Shown: positions 35,261-44,407, counted from the stretch's first letter. The stretch: 64,000 nucleotides of DNA from Clostridia bacterium (GCA_017522225.1 JAFWZR010000015.1:62001-126000); one strand, 5' to 3'. Notes: generated from the letters alone by a model not told the origin. Translations and numbers: made by a program.

Positions 35261-36121
35261 TCAGTCACCCGTGACGGTAACAACACCTTGTCCGTCAAAG
35301 CTTTTGATGATAAAAACCTCTGAAAGCTCTGCAAGGTCAACAGCGGAACGCACTGTTGCAAATGAAGAAATGCCGTCCTTTGCATCCTCAATTTCAACAA
35401 TGGTGCCGACAATCAGGTCTTTGGGATAAATTCCGCCGCTGCCTGATGTGGAAATAATTCCGTTGGGGGAGATTGCGGTTTCGGTTTTAAGTCCGGGAAT
35501 TCTGCAATAGACTCTGTCCTTTGAGTTGCCCGTACCTCCCGAATATCCGACCTCGCCCGTATATGTTTCGTAAACGGCAACATTTACGTCAGGGTTTGCA
35601 ATTGTGCTGACAGTACATGTTGCGGGAGAAACAGAGGTAACAACGCCGACAAGATTTGTGCCGTAAATTACGGGGTCGTTTACCTCAATGTCGTCAAGTG
35701 AGCCCTTGTTAAGCGTGAAGGACTCGTACGGGTCGGTTGAATCTCTTGAAATGATGATTGCACTTTCAAATATGAAGTCGGGATTTTCTTCCTTTACGCC
35801 AAGGAAATCCTCATATGTCTCAAGCTTCTTTTTAGCCTCATTGTAGCCGATAACCTGCTGCTGATACTGTTCAATCTGCATCTTAAGCTCAGCATTTTCG
35901 TCTGCAAGGGTTGCCGAAGACCTGAAATTATCGTTAAAGTTTGAAAATTTATAGCTGAGGTATGCAGAAACTCGCTGAAGCGGGTACAAAACCGTGCTTG
36001 TAGCCGCTGAAAGGGGAGTGTTGTTACTGTGCGAAAAAGCCGCAATTACCGCACCCAGACAAACAGCAACAATAACGCCTATAAAAACCTTCAATGCTCT
36101 GCTGTGAAAAAATCTTTGCAA
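35261..36121 (-). CDS. mreC: Rod shape-determining protein MreC
   Basis: A 286-residue protein with one N-terminal membrane helix (LKVFIGVIVAVCLGAVIAAF). A coiled coil follows (about 60-105, ENAELKMQIEQYQQQV), then a beta-rich domain (VIGTNLVGVVTSVSPATCTV and a later VGTIVEIEDAKDG). It scaffolds the elongasome. The start codon is TTG (36121-36119) with GGAGGTGAAG upstream. Confidence 0.92.
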   Translation of the reverse strand: MQRFFHSRALKVFIGVIVAVCLGAVIAAFSHSNNTPLSAATSTVLYPLQRVSAYLSYKFSNFNDNFRSSATLADENAELKMQIEQYQQQVIGYNEAKKKLETYEDFLGVKEENPDFIFESAIIISRDSTDPYESFTLNKGSLDDIEVNDPVIYGTNLVGVVTSVSPATCTVSTIANPDVNVAVYETYTGEVGYSGGTGNSKDRVYCRIPGLKTETAISPNGIISTSGSGGIYPKDLIVGTIVEIEDAKDGISSFATVRSAVDLAELSEVFIIKSFDGQGVVTVTGD

Positions 36122-36160
36122 ACCGCTTCACCTCCGTTTCAGAATAATAGTAAAAAACAA

Positions 36161-37147
36161 TTAATGATGCTTTTCAAGGCAGATGCCCGTGCCTTCAACA
36201 ACGCAGTCAAGCGGATTGTCGGAAATTGTAACGGGAATCTTTACTTCCTTTTCGATAAGCTTATCAAGACCGCGGAGAAGTGCACCGCCGCCTGTAAGTG
36301 TGATACCGCCGTCAATGATGTCGGCAGCAAGCTCGGGAGGAGTATTCTCAAGAGTTGTGCGTACAGCGTCAAGCAGCTGGCTGATATTATCCTTGAGAGC
36401 CTCACGGATTTCTTCGGATGTAACCTCAACATCCTTCGGCAGACCGTCAACAAGGTTTCTGCCCTTTACGTTCATCGCACCCTCACTCTCATAGGGGAAA
36501 GCGGAGCCGATCTGTATTTTGATGTCTTCTGCAGTTCTTTCACCGATAAGAAGACTGTATTTTCTTCTGATATAGTTGATAATTGCCTCGTCGTAGCTGT
36601 CACCGGCAACCTTGACCGAGCGTGATGTTACAATATCACCGAGTGCAACAACAGCAACCTCAGCAGTACCGCCGCCGATGTCAACAATCATTGAACCCTT
36701 TGCAGCCTCAACGGGGAGACCTGCACCGATAGCTGCAGCCATAGGCTGTTCAATAAGGCTTACGTATCTTGCACCCGCGCTCTTTGCAGCGTCGTTAACG
36801 GCTCTGCGTTCAACCTCGGTAACACCCGACGGAACACAGATCATAACTCTTGTCTTGCTGAAGGGTGAAGCTGTGACTGCCTTACGGATAAATTTGCGAA
36901 GCATTTCTGCAGTTGCATCAAAGTCAGCAATAACACCGTTACGCAAGGGACGTACCGCACCGATTGAGCCGGGAGTTCTGCCGATCATATTCTTGGCTTC
37001 CGAGCCGACGGCAACAACACGTACGGGGGAATAACGCTGGTCAACGGCAACAACCGACGGCTCACGGATGATGATACCCTTACCCTTAACAAAAACCAGG
37101 GTATTGGCTGTGCCTAAATCTATACCGATGTCCTGTGAAAACAACAT
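36161..37147 (-). CDS. mreB: Rod shape-determining protein MreB
   Basis: A 328-residue actin homologue. Phosphate 1 motif: [15 protein letters not shown]. Phosphate 2 and connect motifs: [19 protein letters not shown]. Adenosine motif: [16 protein letters not shown]. An N-terminal MLFSQDIG may touch the membrane. Its presence predicts a rod-shaped or elongating cell. AGGAGAA precedes the ATG. Confidence 0.97.
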   Translation of the reverse strand: MLFSQDIGIDLGTANTLVFVKGKGIIIREPSVVAVDQRYSPVRVVAVGSEAKNMIGRTPGSIGAVRPLRNGVIADFDATAEMLRKFIRKAVTASPFSKTRVMICVPSGVTEVERRAVNDAAKSAGARYVSLIEQPMAAAIGAGLPVEAAKGSMIVDIGGGTAEVAVVALGDIVTSRSVKVAGDSYDEAIINYIRRKYSLLIGERTAEDIKIQIGSAFPYESEGAMNVKGRNLVDGLPKDVEVTSEEIREALKDNISQLLDAVRTTLENTPPELAADIIDGGITLTGGGALLRGLDKLIEKEVKIPVTISDNPLDCVVEGTGICLEKHH

Positions 37148-37165
37148 ATCAATTTCTCCTAAAAA

Positions 37166-37912
37166 TTATTCTGCCGATGAGGTGTCAGATGTTTCTTCGC
37201 TTTTTTCGGTGGACTGGGCAGTAGGTCTTACACCGCCGAGGTCCTTGAGTGTGTAAGCGTCAGAGATAACCTCTTTAAGCTCGTCTTCCGTGAAGCATTC
37301 GTCGCAGGCATAAGCCTCGATTTCAAAAGCAGCAAGACCTCTTTCAACAAGATAGTAGTAGAAGGTGCCGCCCTCAGCTGAACGGTAAGAGATAGCCTTT
37401 GCGGGAAGACCGCAGATTTCTGTTTCATATTCCTTAAGGTCGCTGAAATTAAACTGACTTTCAACAAGCCAACGTACAGGACCTCTGTAGTCTTCATAAA
37501 GCTTTTCGTTTGTAAGCATTACATTCCACTTAACATCAACCTGGCACTGAGTCTTGTTCATATCAAGACATGCTTTGCCCTTGTGCTTCATTGAAAGCTT
37601 GTCGGCAAGGCTGAAATCAGTCCACTTTGAGGGAACGTGAAGCTTGACGAAGGAATTTTCAATTTTATTACCGCGCTTGTTTGTAACTCTGTCGGGAAAA
37701 TCGAATCTTTTTGTCTCGGTTTCACCGCGAGAATCGGTAACAACCTCAAAAACAACACCGTACTCGTCCTGAACGAACTCACCGTTTTTGTCGGTAAGAA
37801 GCACGTGCTTTTCGCCGTCCTCGTCGATGACAACATTTTTCTTACTGCAAGCAGTAAAAGTGATTGAGAGAAGGATAATTAATACCGAAATAAGAGCAAT
37901 AGATTTTTTCAC
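37166..37912 (-). CDS. Predicted lipoprotein of unknown function, first gene of mreBCD operon
   Basis: A 248-residue protein with an N-terminal hydrophobic segment (IALISVLIILLSITFTAC) that ends in a lipobox-like cysteine at about residue 22. The mature part is acidic and alternates beta and helix, with an Asp/Glu-rich stretch and a Ser/Thr-rich C-terminus (EKSEETSDTSSAE). I do not recognise a domain. Leading the mre operon, it may be an envelope factor acting with the elongasome, but that is context only. The start is GTG 37912. Confidence 0.75.
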   Translation of the reverse strand: MKKSIALISVLIILLSITFTACSKKNVVIDEDGEKHVLLTDKNGEFVQDEYGVVFEVVTDSRGETETKRFDFPDRVTNKRGNKIENSFVKLHVPSKWTDFSLADKLSMKHKGKACLDMNKTQCQVDVKWNVMLTNEKLYEDYRGPVRWLVESQFNFSDLKEYETEICGLPAKAISYRSAEGGTFYYYLVERGLAAFEIEAYACDECFTEDELKEVISDAYTLKDLGGVRPTAQSTEKSEETSDTSSAE

Positions 37913-37948
37913 AAAAAACGCCTACTTTACAATTTTATTCAGTTTAAT

Positions 37949-37977
37949 AGTATATCATTACACAGTCAAAAAGTCAA
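37949..37977 (-). promoter_or_regulatory. Promoter of lipoprotein-mreBCD operon
   Basis: TTGACT (37977-37972) and TATACT (37954-37949) on the minus strand, 17-base spacer, with start predicted about 30 bases before the GTG. Confidence 0.8.
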
Positions 37978-38053
37978 TGTGCAAACAGATAAATATGGTT
38001 GACATAACAAGTGTATTTTGGTAAAATGTTTCTTGCAGATGCAAAGAAAATAT

Positions 38054-38130
38054 GTCTTCGTAGCTCAGATGGATAGAGCGTTCGCCTCCTAAGCGAAAGG
38101 CCGTGGGTTCGACTCCCGCCGAGGACGCCA
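38054..38130 (+). tRNA. tRNA-Arg (CCT anticodon)
   Basis: A complete cloverleaf. Acceptor GTCTTCG pairs with CGAGGAC (one wobble). The anticodon stem is TTCGC/GCGAA around CTCCTAA, giving anticodon CCT, and the T arm contains GGGTTCGACTCCC. CCA is encoded at 38128-38130. It reads AGG codons. A copy of its 3' end recurs 171 bases downstream. Confidence 0.96.
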
Positions 38131-38346
38131 ACAAAAAGACGGAGACCGAGCGAAGCCGATCTCGGTCTTTTGTTTTGTTTTTTCCTCAAGGGAGTCGAAA
38201 AGGGCGACGGCGAAGCCGGAAACGAGCGTCCGGTGGACGGTAGTTTAGCCCGTGGGCGTGTAGCGGTGACAGCCGCGTAGCGACTCCCGCCGAGGACGCC
38301 AACAAAAAGACGGAGACCGAGCGAAGCAGGACTCGGTCTTTTGTTA
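38110..38346 (+). repeat. Direct repeat of tRNA-Arg 3' end plus terminator, flanking a GC-rich element
   Basis: 47 identical bases (38110-38156 and 38281-38327) cover the T arm, acceptor 3' half, CCA and start of the terminator; the terminators that follow are near copies. Between them, GGGAGTCG (38190-38197) and CGACTCCC (38281-38288) form terminal inverted repeats. They enclose about 83 GC-rich bases with small palindromes (CGTCC-ggt-GGACG; GCGG-tgaca-CCGC). No integrase or transposase is nearby. Confidence 0.8.
38143..38183 (+). terminator. Intrinsic terminator after tRNA-Arg
   Basis: AGACCGAG pairs with CTCGGTCT over a ten-base loop and is followed by TTTGTTTTG. A second copy occurs at 38314-38344. 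Confidence 0.7.
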
Positions 38347-38374
38347 TATTTTTAAATTCTGAACTCTGCTCGGA

Positions 38375-38404
38375 AAAACAAAAAGGGACTGTGAAAACAG
38401 TCCC
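38375..38404 (-). terminator. Terminator of the SDR gene
   Basis: GGGACTG pairs with CAGTCCC. The minus strand continues into TTTTTGTTTTT, so it serves the gene at 38425-39258; the plus strand has only a weak T-run. Confidence 0.75.
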
Positions 38405-38424
38405 TTAATTTTATGCAAATATTA

Positions 38425-39258
38425 TCAGTCTTTGAAAACCGCATCAAACAGCGGGAGCTTGGAAGCCTTCATAACTGCGCTGAAGAGACGGCCGCCCGTA
38501 ACAGGTGTGATTCTGCCGAATATCTTCATAAACAATGCATCAAAGCCGAAAATCATAAGCTCTCTCTTGTTTTCAATGCCGTTTACAATCATATTAACCA
38601 TCTTGTCACAAGCTGTGCTGATGGCATTGATCATCTTTTCGCCCTTTGCTGTGTTCGAATCCTGATTACGGAAGATATCAGTCTTTGTAAAGCCGGGGCA
38701 TACAACAGAAACATAGCACTTGCCTCTGAGGTCCTCTCGGAGTGACTCTGTGTATGACTTGAGTGCTGCCTTACTTGCTGAGTATGTAGATGTACCTGCA
38801 AGAGACATAAGAGCTGCTGAAGAAGCAACGTTGATGATTGCAGGTGAGTTTGACTTAAGGAGAATCGGCAGCAATGCATCGATTGAATAAACAGCCGAAT
38901 AGAAATTGATGTTCATTACACGCTCGATTTCTTCAATTGAATAATTCTGTGTCTTGTTGAACTTGGGAAGGATACCTGCGTTGTTGATAAGTACATCGGG
39001 CTGAATGTTGTTCTCCTTGATATACTCTGCAAACTCGATCCAGTTTTCCTTGCTTGAAACGTCAAAAAGCTTGTATGAGAAATTAGCAGCGTACTTGCCA
39101 AGCTCTGCAACGAACTTTTCTGTCTTTTCCTGGCTTCTTGCGATACCGATAACCTTACAGTTATGCTTTTTGATAAGAGACTCTGTAATTCCCTTACCGA
39201 TACCTGCGGAAGCGCCGGTGATGATTACGGTTTTGTTGTCAATCCAATTCTTAGCCAT
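38425..39258 (-). CDS. Short-chain dehydrogenase/reductase
   Basis: A 277-residue classical SDR. The NAD(P)-binding motif GASAGIG is at 15-21, NNAG at 92-95, and the catalytic YSASK has Y159 and K163. After the Rossmann core, VVCPGFTKTDIF and a C-terminal extension of about 60 residues with a hydrophobic patch resemble membrane-associated DltE/DHRS-type SDRs. Substrate is unknown. GGAGATATGTT precedes the ATG; it is monocistronic. Confidence 0.85.
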   Translation of the reverse strand: MAKNWIDNKTVIITGASAGIGKGITESLIKKHNCKVIGIARSQEKTEKFVAELGKYAANFSYKLFDVSSKENWIEFAEYIKENNIQPDVLINNAGILPKFNKTQNYSIEEIERVMNINFYSAVYSIDALLPILLKSNSPAIINVASSAALMSLAGTSTYSASKAALKSYTESLREDLRGKCYVSVVCPGFTKTDIFRNQDSNTAKGEKMINAISTACDKMVNMIVNGIENKRELMIFGFDALFMKIFGRITPVTGGRLFSAVMKASKLPLFDAVFKD

Positions 39259-39354
39259 AACATATCTCCTCGATAAAAAATTTGTTATTTTTGGTTGCTG
39301 AGTATATTCTACATTAATTTATACAAATTTGCAAGAAAATATAAGAATAAAAAA

Positions 39355-39410
39355 GATTAAAATAATAAGAGCTGCCCCGGACAGAGCGTAAGCCCAATCA
39401 GGGACAGCCC
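39355..39410 (-). terminator. Terminator after beta-propeller protein gene
   Basis: On the minus strand GGGCTGTCCC and GGGGCAGCTC close a long imperfect hairpin that is followed by TTATTATTTTAAT. Confidence 0.6.
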
Positions 39411-39429
39411 GTTTTGTTAAATTTAAGTT

Positions 39430-40998
39430 TTATTCTGCTACAGTGTCTTCAATTGAGATAAGACCGTTGAATACACCTACATAAGCCTTGCCGTTCGGGC
39501 CGATTGTGATGGGACCGTAAGAGTTGTTCCAGTTCTTGCCTGAGCCTGTGAATACCTTGTAAAGAGTTTCACCTGTTCTGAAATCAACAGCTGTGAAGTA
39601 CCATGCAACTGCACGATCGGGAATCTCGTCGTTCTGAACTCTTGTGTAGAGGTAGAGGATGCCGTTTTCTGTTGACATCTTGGGAACAACTGTTGCTGAT
39701 GCTTCGTCGATTTCCCAAACGATCTCTGCCTTTGTACAGTCATAGTTCATATCGATTCTTGTAACGCCGGGCTCACTTGTGGGGTTGTTCTCAAGGAAGC
39801 CTGCGCCTGATTCTGAGTAGTTGTTTTCGATGATGAATGAACGGCCGTAAGCAACGATTGAGTTTTCACTTACAGATTTGCCCTCTGTGAAGAGAGGAAC
39901 CTGGTCAACGATTGCACCTGTCGGACGGTCATAGATAACGATGTTTACTCTGCCGTCAGCGTTGTCTGTGATAGCGCAAAGCTCCTTAACGCCGATCTGC
40001 TTAGCGCCTTCGCCTTCCTTGTCGTAGATGGGAACATCAAGGAGAGTCGGAGTTGTACCTGAACCCTGGTTGATAGCACCGGGCTTGAGAGTTGTTCCGC
40101 GGTCATAAGCAGTTCTCCATGTGTAAGTGGGGAGACCGTCAGCACCGATTTCGAAACGGTACATAGCTGTATCGGAAACGATGTAGATACCGTCATCACA
40201 GATTGCGAATGTGTTCTGGATTTCTTCGTTTTCAAGCTTGATCATCTTGACTTCGTCTGTTTCGATATCGATATAACCGATTTCGCCGGGACGTGTAAGG
40301 AACCAGATGTTGCCCTCGAAGTCAGGCATAGCGTCTGTGATGTGTGAGCCTTCGGGAAGCTTATCATCAATATCCCACTCTTTTTCGATCTTCCACTCAG
40401 GTGTGCCTGATGACTCATCGATGTAGTAAATCTGGATTACGTTGTCAGAGTTACCGATGATGGGTCTGTCGCCCTTGAGAAGGTGGCAATAAGCACCGCC
40501 TGAAGTATCTGTTGAGATAGCAGCGAAGTTGAATGTCTTGATAGCTTCAACTGTTGACGGACGCTGGGGAAGTCTTGTTTCAGCAAGAATCTCAAGTGTG
40601 TCTGCATCAAGAAGAAGAAGACGGAAGCCGACAACGTTACCGCTGATGCACATAATTCTTCCCTGTGAGTCGAACATAAGTGTTGCAACAAGACCGCCGA
40701 AAACGTTCATTGAACGTGACTTAACAACGGGGTTGATGCCGAGAGGACCCATGTAGTCGTATGTGTCTGTGTTGTAAGAGTCGCCGTGCATACCGTTTGT
40801 TCCCTCGGGAGCAAGGTAGGGATGCTGAGGAACACCAAGGTTGCCCTCGTCCTCAAGAGGATTGGCAACAGCAGCCTCACCGTAGAAAGCGGGGCACTGT
40901 TTAGCAACTAACGGCTGACGAATCTGTCCGCCCGGGCTGAGGAAAAACATAAGAAATGCTGACAGAGCGGTCAGAATTTTCAGAAGGAATGGATTCAT
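39430..40998 (-). CDS. Secreted or anchored beta-propeller-like protein, function unknown
   Basis: A 522-residue protein. The hydrophobic N-terminus (LLKILTALSAFLMFFLSPGG) acts as a signal peptide or anchor. The rest is a series of four-stranded blade-like repeats (FDSQGRIMCISG, PDFEGNIWFLTRPGEIGYIDIET, AICDDGIYIVSDTAMYRFEI, ENGILYLYTRV, IGPNGKAYVGVFNGLISI), as in PQQ or SMP-30 propellers. No catalytic residues are evident. It is rich in Asp/Glu and Gly, as expected of exported proteins. Monocistronic. Confidence 0.7.
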   Translation of the reverse strand: MNPFLLKILTALSAFLMFFLSPGGQIRQPLVAKQCPAFYGEAAVANPLEDEGNLGVPQHPYLAPEGTNGMHGDSYNTDTYDYMGPLGINPVVKSRSMNVFGGLVATLMFDSQGRIMCISGNVVGFRLLLLDADTLEILAETRLPQRPSTVEAIKTFNFAAISTDTSGGAYCHLLKGDRPIIGNSDNVIQIYYIDESSGTPEWKIEKEWDIDDKLPEGSHITDAMPDFEGNIWFLTRPGEIGYIDIETDEVKMIKLENEEIQNTFAICDDGIYIVSDTAMYRFEIGADGLPTYTWRTAYDRGTTLKPGAINQGSGTTPTLLDVPIYDKEGEGAKQIGVKELCAITDNADGRVNIVIYDRPTGAIVDQVPLFTEGKSVSENSIVAYGRSFIIENNYSESGAGFLENNPTSEPGVTRIDMNYDCTKAEIVWEIDEASATVVPKMSTENGILYLYTRVQNDEIPDRAVAWYFTAVDFRTGETLYKVFTGSGKNWNNSYGPITIGPNGKAYVGVFNGLISIEDTVAE

Positions 40999-41103
40999 TT
41001 TACATTCTCCTTTTCTATTAAGATATCGTCATTATACCATAATTTTACCTAAAAGCAATATAAACAAATAATAATTTATGTCTGTTTTGGTACATTTTGT
41101 TTT

Positions 41104-41152
41104 AAAAAATATACAGACGCTGTGTTCTTTCGGACACAACGCCTGTTTTTTT
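41104..41152. terminator. Terminator near the FAD oxidoreductase 3' end
   Basis: ACAGACG-CTGTGTT pairs imperfectly with GGACACAA-CGCCTGT. T-runs occur on both strands (TTTTTTT plus, ATTTTTT minus), so it can serve the minus-strand gene at 41159. Confidence 0.6.
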
Positions 41153-41158
41153 GTCAAT

Positions 41159-42562
41159 TTATTGTGTAATACCCAGCTTTTCCATAATTGCGGGGTCGCA
41201 GGTGTCAGCAAGTGAGCCGATTTCATCCCACATTTTCTCTGCCTTCTGTTTCCATTCTGCAAAGCCGAGCGGAGTTGTGGGATATTTATCGTAATGTGCG
41301 GCAACCTCAAGTGCCTGCATCAGTCCCTTTACAACATTACCGACGGCAGATGCGCGGATTTTCTTTTTCGCAACACCCTTTGCAATGCTTGTCAGCCACT
41401 TTGCAACGTCGGCAGGCTTAAGGTTAAGGTTGTCACCGTCCATACCGCTGAAAAGTGCATCGCTGAAGATTATTTCATTTTCAAACATATATTCTGCCTC
41501 GTCATAGTTGAGCGTTACAATGCCCATAAGAAGAGGACGCATAAAGTCGAAGTCCTTGCCCTGTGCAACCATATAACGCTTGTTGATGCTCCACATATTC
41601 TCCTTTGAAAGAGGAAGATTTTCCTTAAGAAGGGTGGAGATAACATCAACGGCAATTTCTGCCTGAACAAGCGACGATGTACAGCCCTCACCGCAGGTCG
41701 GCTTTGTAAGGCAGGCTGCATCACCCATAGCAATAAAGCCGTCATCGACAAACGAGAAAACAGAGCGGTGATACGGAGTCATACCTTTTTCGACCTTTTT
41801 AACGGTGTATTCGGGATATTCTACATTTTTTGTGTAGTGGGTGTTGAAAACCTCTTCGGAATAATCGTAAGAATAGCTGCCGCCAATACCGAGAATTGCA
41901 TCATATCCATCACCTGCAGGTGCAGACCAGGATTTGTACTGCATAAAGAAGCCGTCAAGTGAGCGCGGGTCGATGCTTTTATCAAGATATTCGATATAAT
42001 AAAGCACAACATAGAAAATATCGCGCGGAGTGATTTCAAAATTGCAGACAGCAGATGTGTCGGGCAGTCTTGTTCTTGCAACGGACGGAATACCCGAGCA
42101 GTCTGCAACAAGCTTAGCGTAAACAGTCTGCTCACCGTCGGCTGTGCTGTACTTAGCGCCGACAATTCTGCCGTTTTCATAGATAAAATCGGTAAAAGCA
42201 GCACCGTAAATGAATTCTGCACCGTGACTCTGTGCCTTTTCAGCCATCAGCATTATGTAATCGTGCTTATGCAGACCGATGACGGGGGAGTAGGCACCTT
42301 TTTTCTTAATTGTGCCGTAGGGTGAAATCATATTTGAGCTTTCAAAGCGGAATTCACGCACGGGATGCCCCTCTTCGGGAATGTCGAGGTCAAAACGCAT
42401 CATATCCGCTTCACCCATGTGGAAAATATCGTACTCGCGGGAAACATTGTCGGGTACCTGCTTTTCAATCACAAGCACCTTTGCACCCTTTTGTGCCATT
42501 TTATCGGCAAACCAACAACCCGTTGTCGAGCCGCCGACAATCAGAATATCATACTTTTCCAT
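41159..42562 (-). CDS. FAD-dependent oxidoreductase (geranylgeranyl reductase-like)
   Basis: A 467-residue flavoprotein. Its N-terminal Rossmann motif is DILIVGGSTTGCWFADKMA, followed by LVIEKQ. The VADCSGIPSVARTRL and GFIAMGDAACLTKPTCGEGCTSSLVQA segments match the geranylgeranyl reductase and PHBH-like flavoprotein group. The C-terminal 90 residues are helical and lineage-specific. The substrate cannot be told. ATG 42562 follows GTGAGGGATTTT; a start four codons upstream lacks a site. A TATAAT box lies at 42627-42622. Confidence 0.8.
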   Translation of the reverse strand: MEKYDILIVGGSTTGCWFADKMAQKGAKVLVIEKQVPDNVSREYDIFHMGEADMMRFDLDIPEEGHPVREFRFESSNMISPYGTIKKKGAYSPVIGLHKHDYIMLMAEKAQSHGAEFIYGAAFTDFIYENGRIVGAKYSTADGEQTVYAKLVADCSGIPSVARTRLPDTSAVCNFEITPRDIFYVVLYYIEYLDKSIDPRSLDGFFMQYKSWSAPAGDGYDAILGIGGSYSYDYSEEVFNTHYTKNVEYPEYTVKKVEKGMTPYHRSVFSFVDDGFIAMGDAACLTKPTCGEGCTSSLVQAEIAVDVISTLLKENLPLSKENMWSINKRYMVAQGKDFDFMRPLLMGIVTLNYDEAEYMFENEIIFSDALFSGMDGDNLNLKPADVAKWLTSIAKGVAKKKIRASAVGNVVKGLMQALEVAAHYDKYPTTPLGFAEWKQKAEKMWDEIGSLADTCDPAIMEKLGITQ

Positions 42563-42707
42563 AAAATCCCTCACTTTGTGTTTTTTCAGCTTTTTGTATC
42601 CGTGAGCGTACTCTAGTTCTTATTATAGCAATATAAGACAAAAAAAGGAAGAGCTTTTGCAATTTTTGTGATTAAATGGTTTAATAACTGTGTTTTTGAC
42701 AAAATCA

Positions 42708-42736
42708 TTGACTTGTAAATTTTCAGGTGGTAAAAT
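42708..42736 (+). promoter_or_regulatory. Promoter of candidate small RNA
   Basis: TTGACT (42708-42713) and TAAAAT (42731-42736), 17-base spacer, with predicted start near 42743. Confidence 0.65.
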
Positions 42737-42742
42737 CAACCT

Positions 42743-42800
42743 GCACTTTTAATTTATAAAAACCAAAAGCTGTCGGTCCAACCGTCAGCTTTTATTTTTT
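42743..42800 (+). ncRNA. Candidate small RNA or leader transcript with own terminator
   Basis: Between divergent genes, a good promoter is followed after about 22 bases by a perfect hairpin (AAAAGCTG-t-CGGT/ACCG-t-CAGCTTTT, 42765-42793) and TATTTTTT. The transcript would be about 55-58 bases. No open reading frame fits. The next gene has its own promoter downstream, so this is not simply its leader. Seen: promoter and terminator. Inferred: a stable RNA. Confidence 0.45.
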
Positions 42801-42824
42801 CATAAGTAGAAGCTGTTTATAATA

Positions 42825-42853
42825 TTGAAAAAACATCGCTGTCGTGATAGAAT
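42825..42853 (+). promoter_or_regulatory. Promoter of GH63-like glycosidase
   Basis: TTGAAA (42825-42830) and TAGAAT (42848-42853), 17-base spacer; the predicted transcript has a short leader of about 20 bases to the ATG at 42881. Confidence 0.7.
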
Positions 42854-42880
42854 TATCAAAAAAATACGAGGAGATTTTTT

Positions 42881-44407
42881 ATGATTCCGTTTAAGCAAAA
42901 TAATGAAATTACATATGACGATAAAGAGCTGATGGAAGAAAATTCTTTCATCGGTGCCGAGGCGGAGGACACGGACCTTCCCGACTTTGACTCTGTCAGA
43001 AGCAGTCTTCCTCAGCCGGTCTGGGCAAATCACAGTGATTATATCGACTGCTACTGGAAGGCGTGGCAGATTGCTTTTTCAAACCTGAGAAAGCCGAAAA
43101 ACGGTACAGGCTTTGTAACAAATTATATTGACGCCGCGTTCAACGGATGCATTTTTATGTGGGACTCTGCGTTTATGCTGATGTTCGGCAAATACGCGGA
43201 CAGAATTTTCAAATTCCAGAAAACGCTTGACAACTTTTATTCCCATCAGCATGTTGACGGTTTTATCTGCCGTCAGATTGAAGAGGAAACAGGCTGTGAT
43301 GTTTTTGCCCGTCACGATCCGTCTTCAACAGGTCCTGAGGTGCTTGCGTGGTGTGAGTGGGATTATTTCCTTAATTTCGGCGATAAGGAGCGACTTGCAC
43401 GTGTTTATCCGTGCCTTGTGGCATATCATCAGTGGATGCAGGAGCATTTCACCTGGCGTGACGGTACATATTTCTCTTCCGGCTACGGTTGCGGAATGGA
43501 TAACTGTCCCAGACTTGACGAAAAATATCACGTTTGCTACAGCCACGGACATATGGTATGGGTTGATGCCTGTATGCAGGAGCTCAACGCCTGCAATATT
43601 CTTATCAAAATGTCAGAAATTCTCGGCAGAAACGAATTTGTTCCCGAGCTTACGGCTGAACGCGACAGACTTTTCAAGGTAATAAACGAGAAGCTTTGGG
43701 ATGAAAAAACAAAGTTTTATTACGACCTTAAGGATGACGATACCTTTAACGGAGTCAAGCACATCGGTGCATTCTGGTCGCTTCTTGCAAGATGCGTTCC
43801 CGAGGACAGAAAAGACGATTTTATCGCGCACCTTAACAATGAAAACGAGTTTAAAACCGTACACCGCGTTCCGACTCTTTCAAGGGATCACGAGGAGTAC
43901 AATCCTGCGGGCGGATATTGGTGCGGCTCTGTCTGGTCTCCGACAAATTATATGGTGCTCAAGGGACTTGATGAGTACGGCAGATACGGACTTTCGCACG
44001 AAATTGCAGTATCGCACCTTGATGCGGTTGTGAGCGTATTCAAAAACAGGGGCACGGTTTTTGAGAATTACGCACCTGAGCTTGTTGACGGAATTTTTGA
44101 AAAGGGAAGCTCCTCAATGCCTGATTTTGTAGGCTGGACGGGACTGTCACCGATATCGATTATGTTTGAATATGTTTTCGGTATCAAGCCCGACGCAGCA
44201 AAGAATAAAATCACCTGGCATATCAATCTGCTCGAAAAGCACGGTGTTGAAAAATATCCGTTCAGCATCAACGGCGAGCTTACTCTGATTTGTGACGAAC
44301 GCAGCTCAGAGGAAGAGAAGCCGCAGGTTACAATCAGGTCAGATATTCCGATCGAGGTTGAAATAATCTGGAACAAGGGACAAAACAGCGAAACGGTTAA
44401 GCTTTAA
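42881..44407 (+). CDS. GH63/trehalase-like (alpha/alpha)6-barrel glycoside hydrolase
   Basis: A 508-residue protein without signal peptide, so cytoplasmic. Conserved stretches are FMWDSAFMLMFGKYA near 95, FICRQIEEETG, DPSSTGPEVLAWCEWDYF, GCGMDNCPR, and PAGGYWCGSVWSPTNYMVLKGL. These match the MGH1-type clan of GH63 and trehalase-like enzymes that act on alpha-glucosides or mannosyl/glucosylglycerate. Catalytic acids probably lie in the WDSAF and late PDFVGWTGLSP regions. The exact substrate is unknown; such enzymes are common in gut Ruminococcus. It has its own promoter and terminator. Confidence 0.8.
   Translation: MIPFKQNNEITYDDKELMEENSFIGAEAEDTDLPDFDSVRSSLPQPVWANHSDYIDCYWKAWQIAFSNLRKPKNGTGFVTNYIDAAFNGCIFMWDSAFMLMFGKYADRIFKFQKTLDNFYSHQHVDGFICRQIEEETGCDVFARHDPSSTGPEVLAWCEWDYFLNFGDKERLARVYPCLVAYHQWMQEHFTWRDGTYFSSGYGCGMDNCPRLDEKYHVCYSHGHMVWVDACMQELNACNILIKMSEILGRNEFVPELTAERDRLFKVINEKLWDEKTKFYYDLKDDDTFNGVKHIGAFWSLLARCVPEDRKDDFIAHLNNENEFKTVHRVPTLSRDHEEYNPAGGYWCGSVWSPTNYMVLKGLDEYGRYGLSHEIAVSHLDAVVSVFKNRGTVFENYAPELVDGIFEKGSSSMPDFVGWTGLSPISIMFEYVFGIKPDAAKNKITWHINLLEKHGVEKYPFSINGELTLICDERSSEEEKPQVTIRSDIPIEVEIIWNKGQNSETVKL

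Noticed and set aside
38110-38346. att sites of an integrated mobile element
   Set aside because: Only about 124 bases separate the repeats and no integrase or cargo genes are present, so at most a scar or mini-element.
39430-40998. PQQ-dependent dehydrogenase
   Set aside because: Blade-like repeats are present, but no PQQ ligands, disulfide pair or catalytic Asp pattern could be seen.
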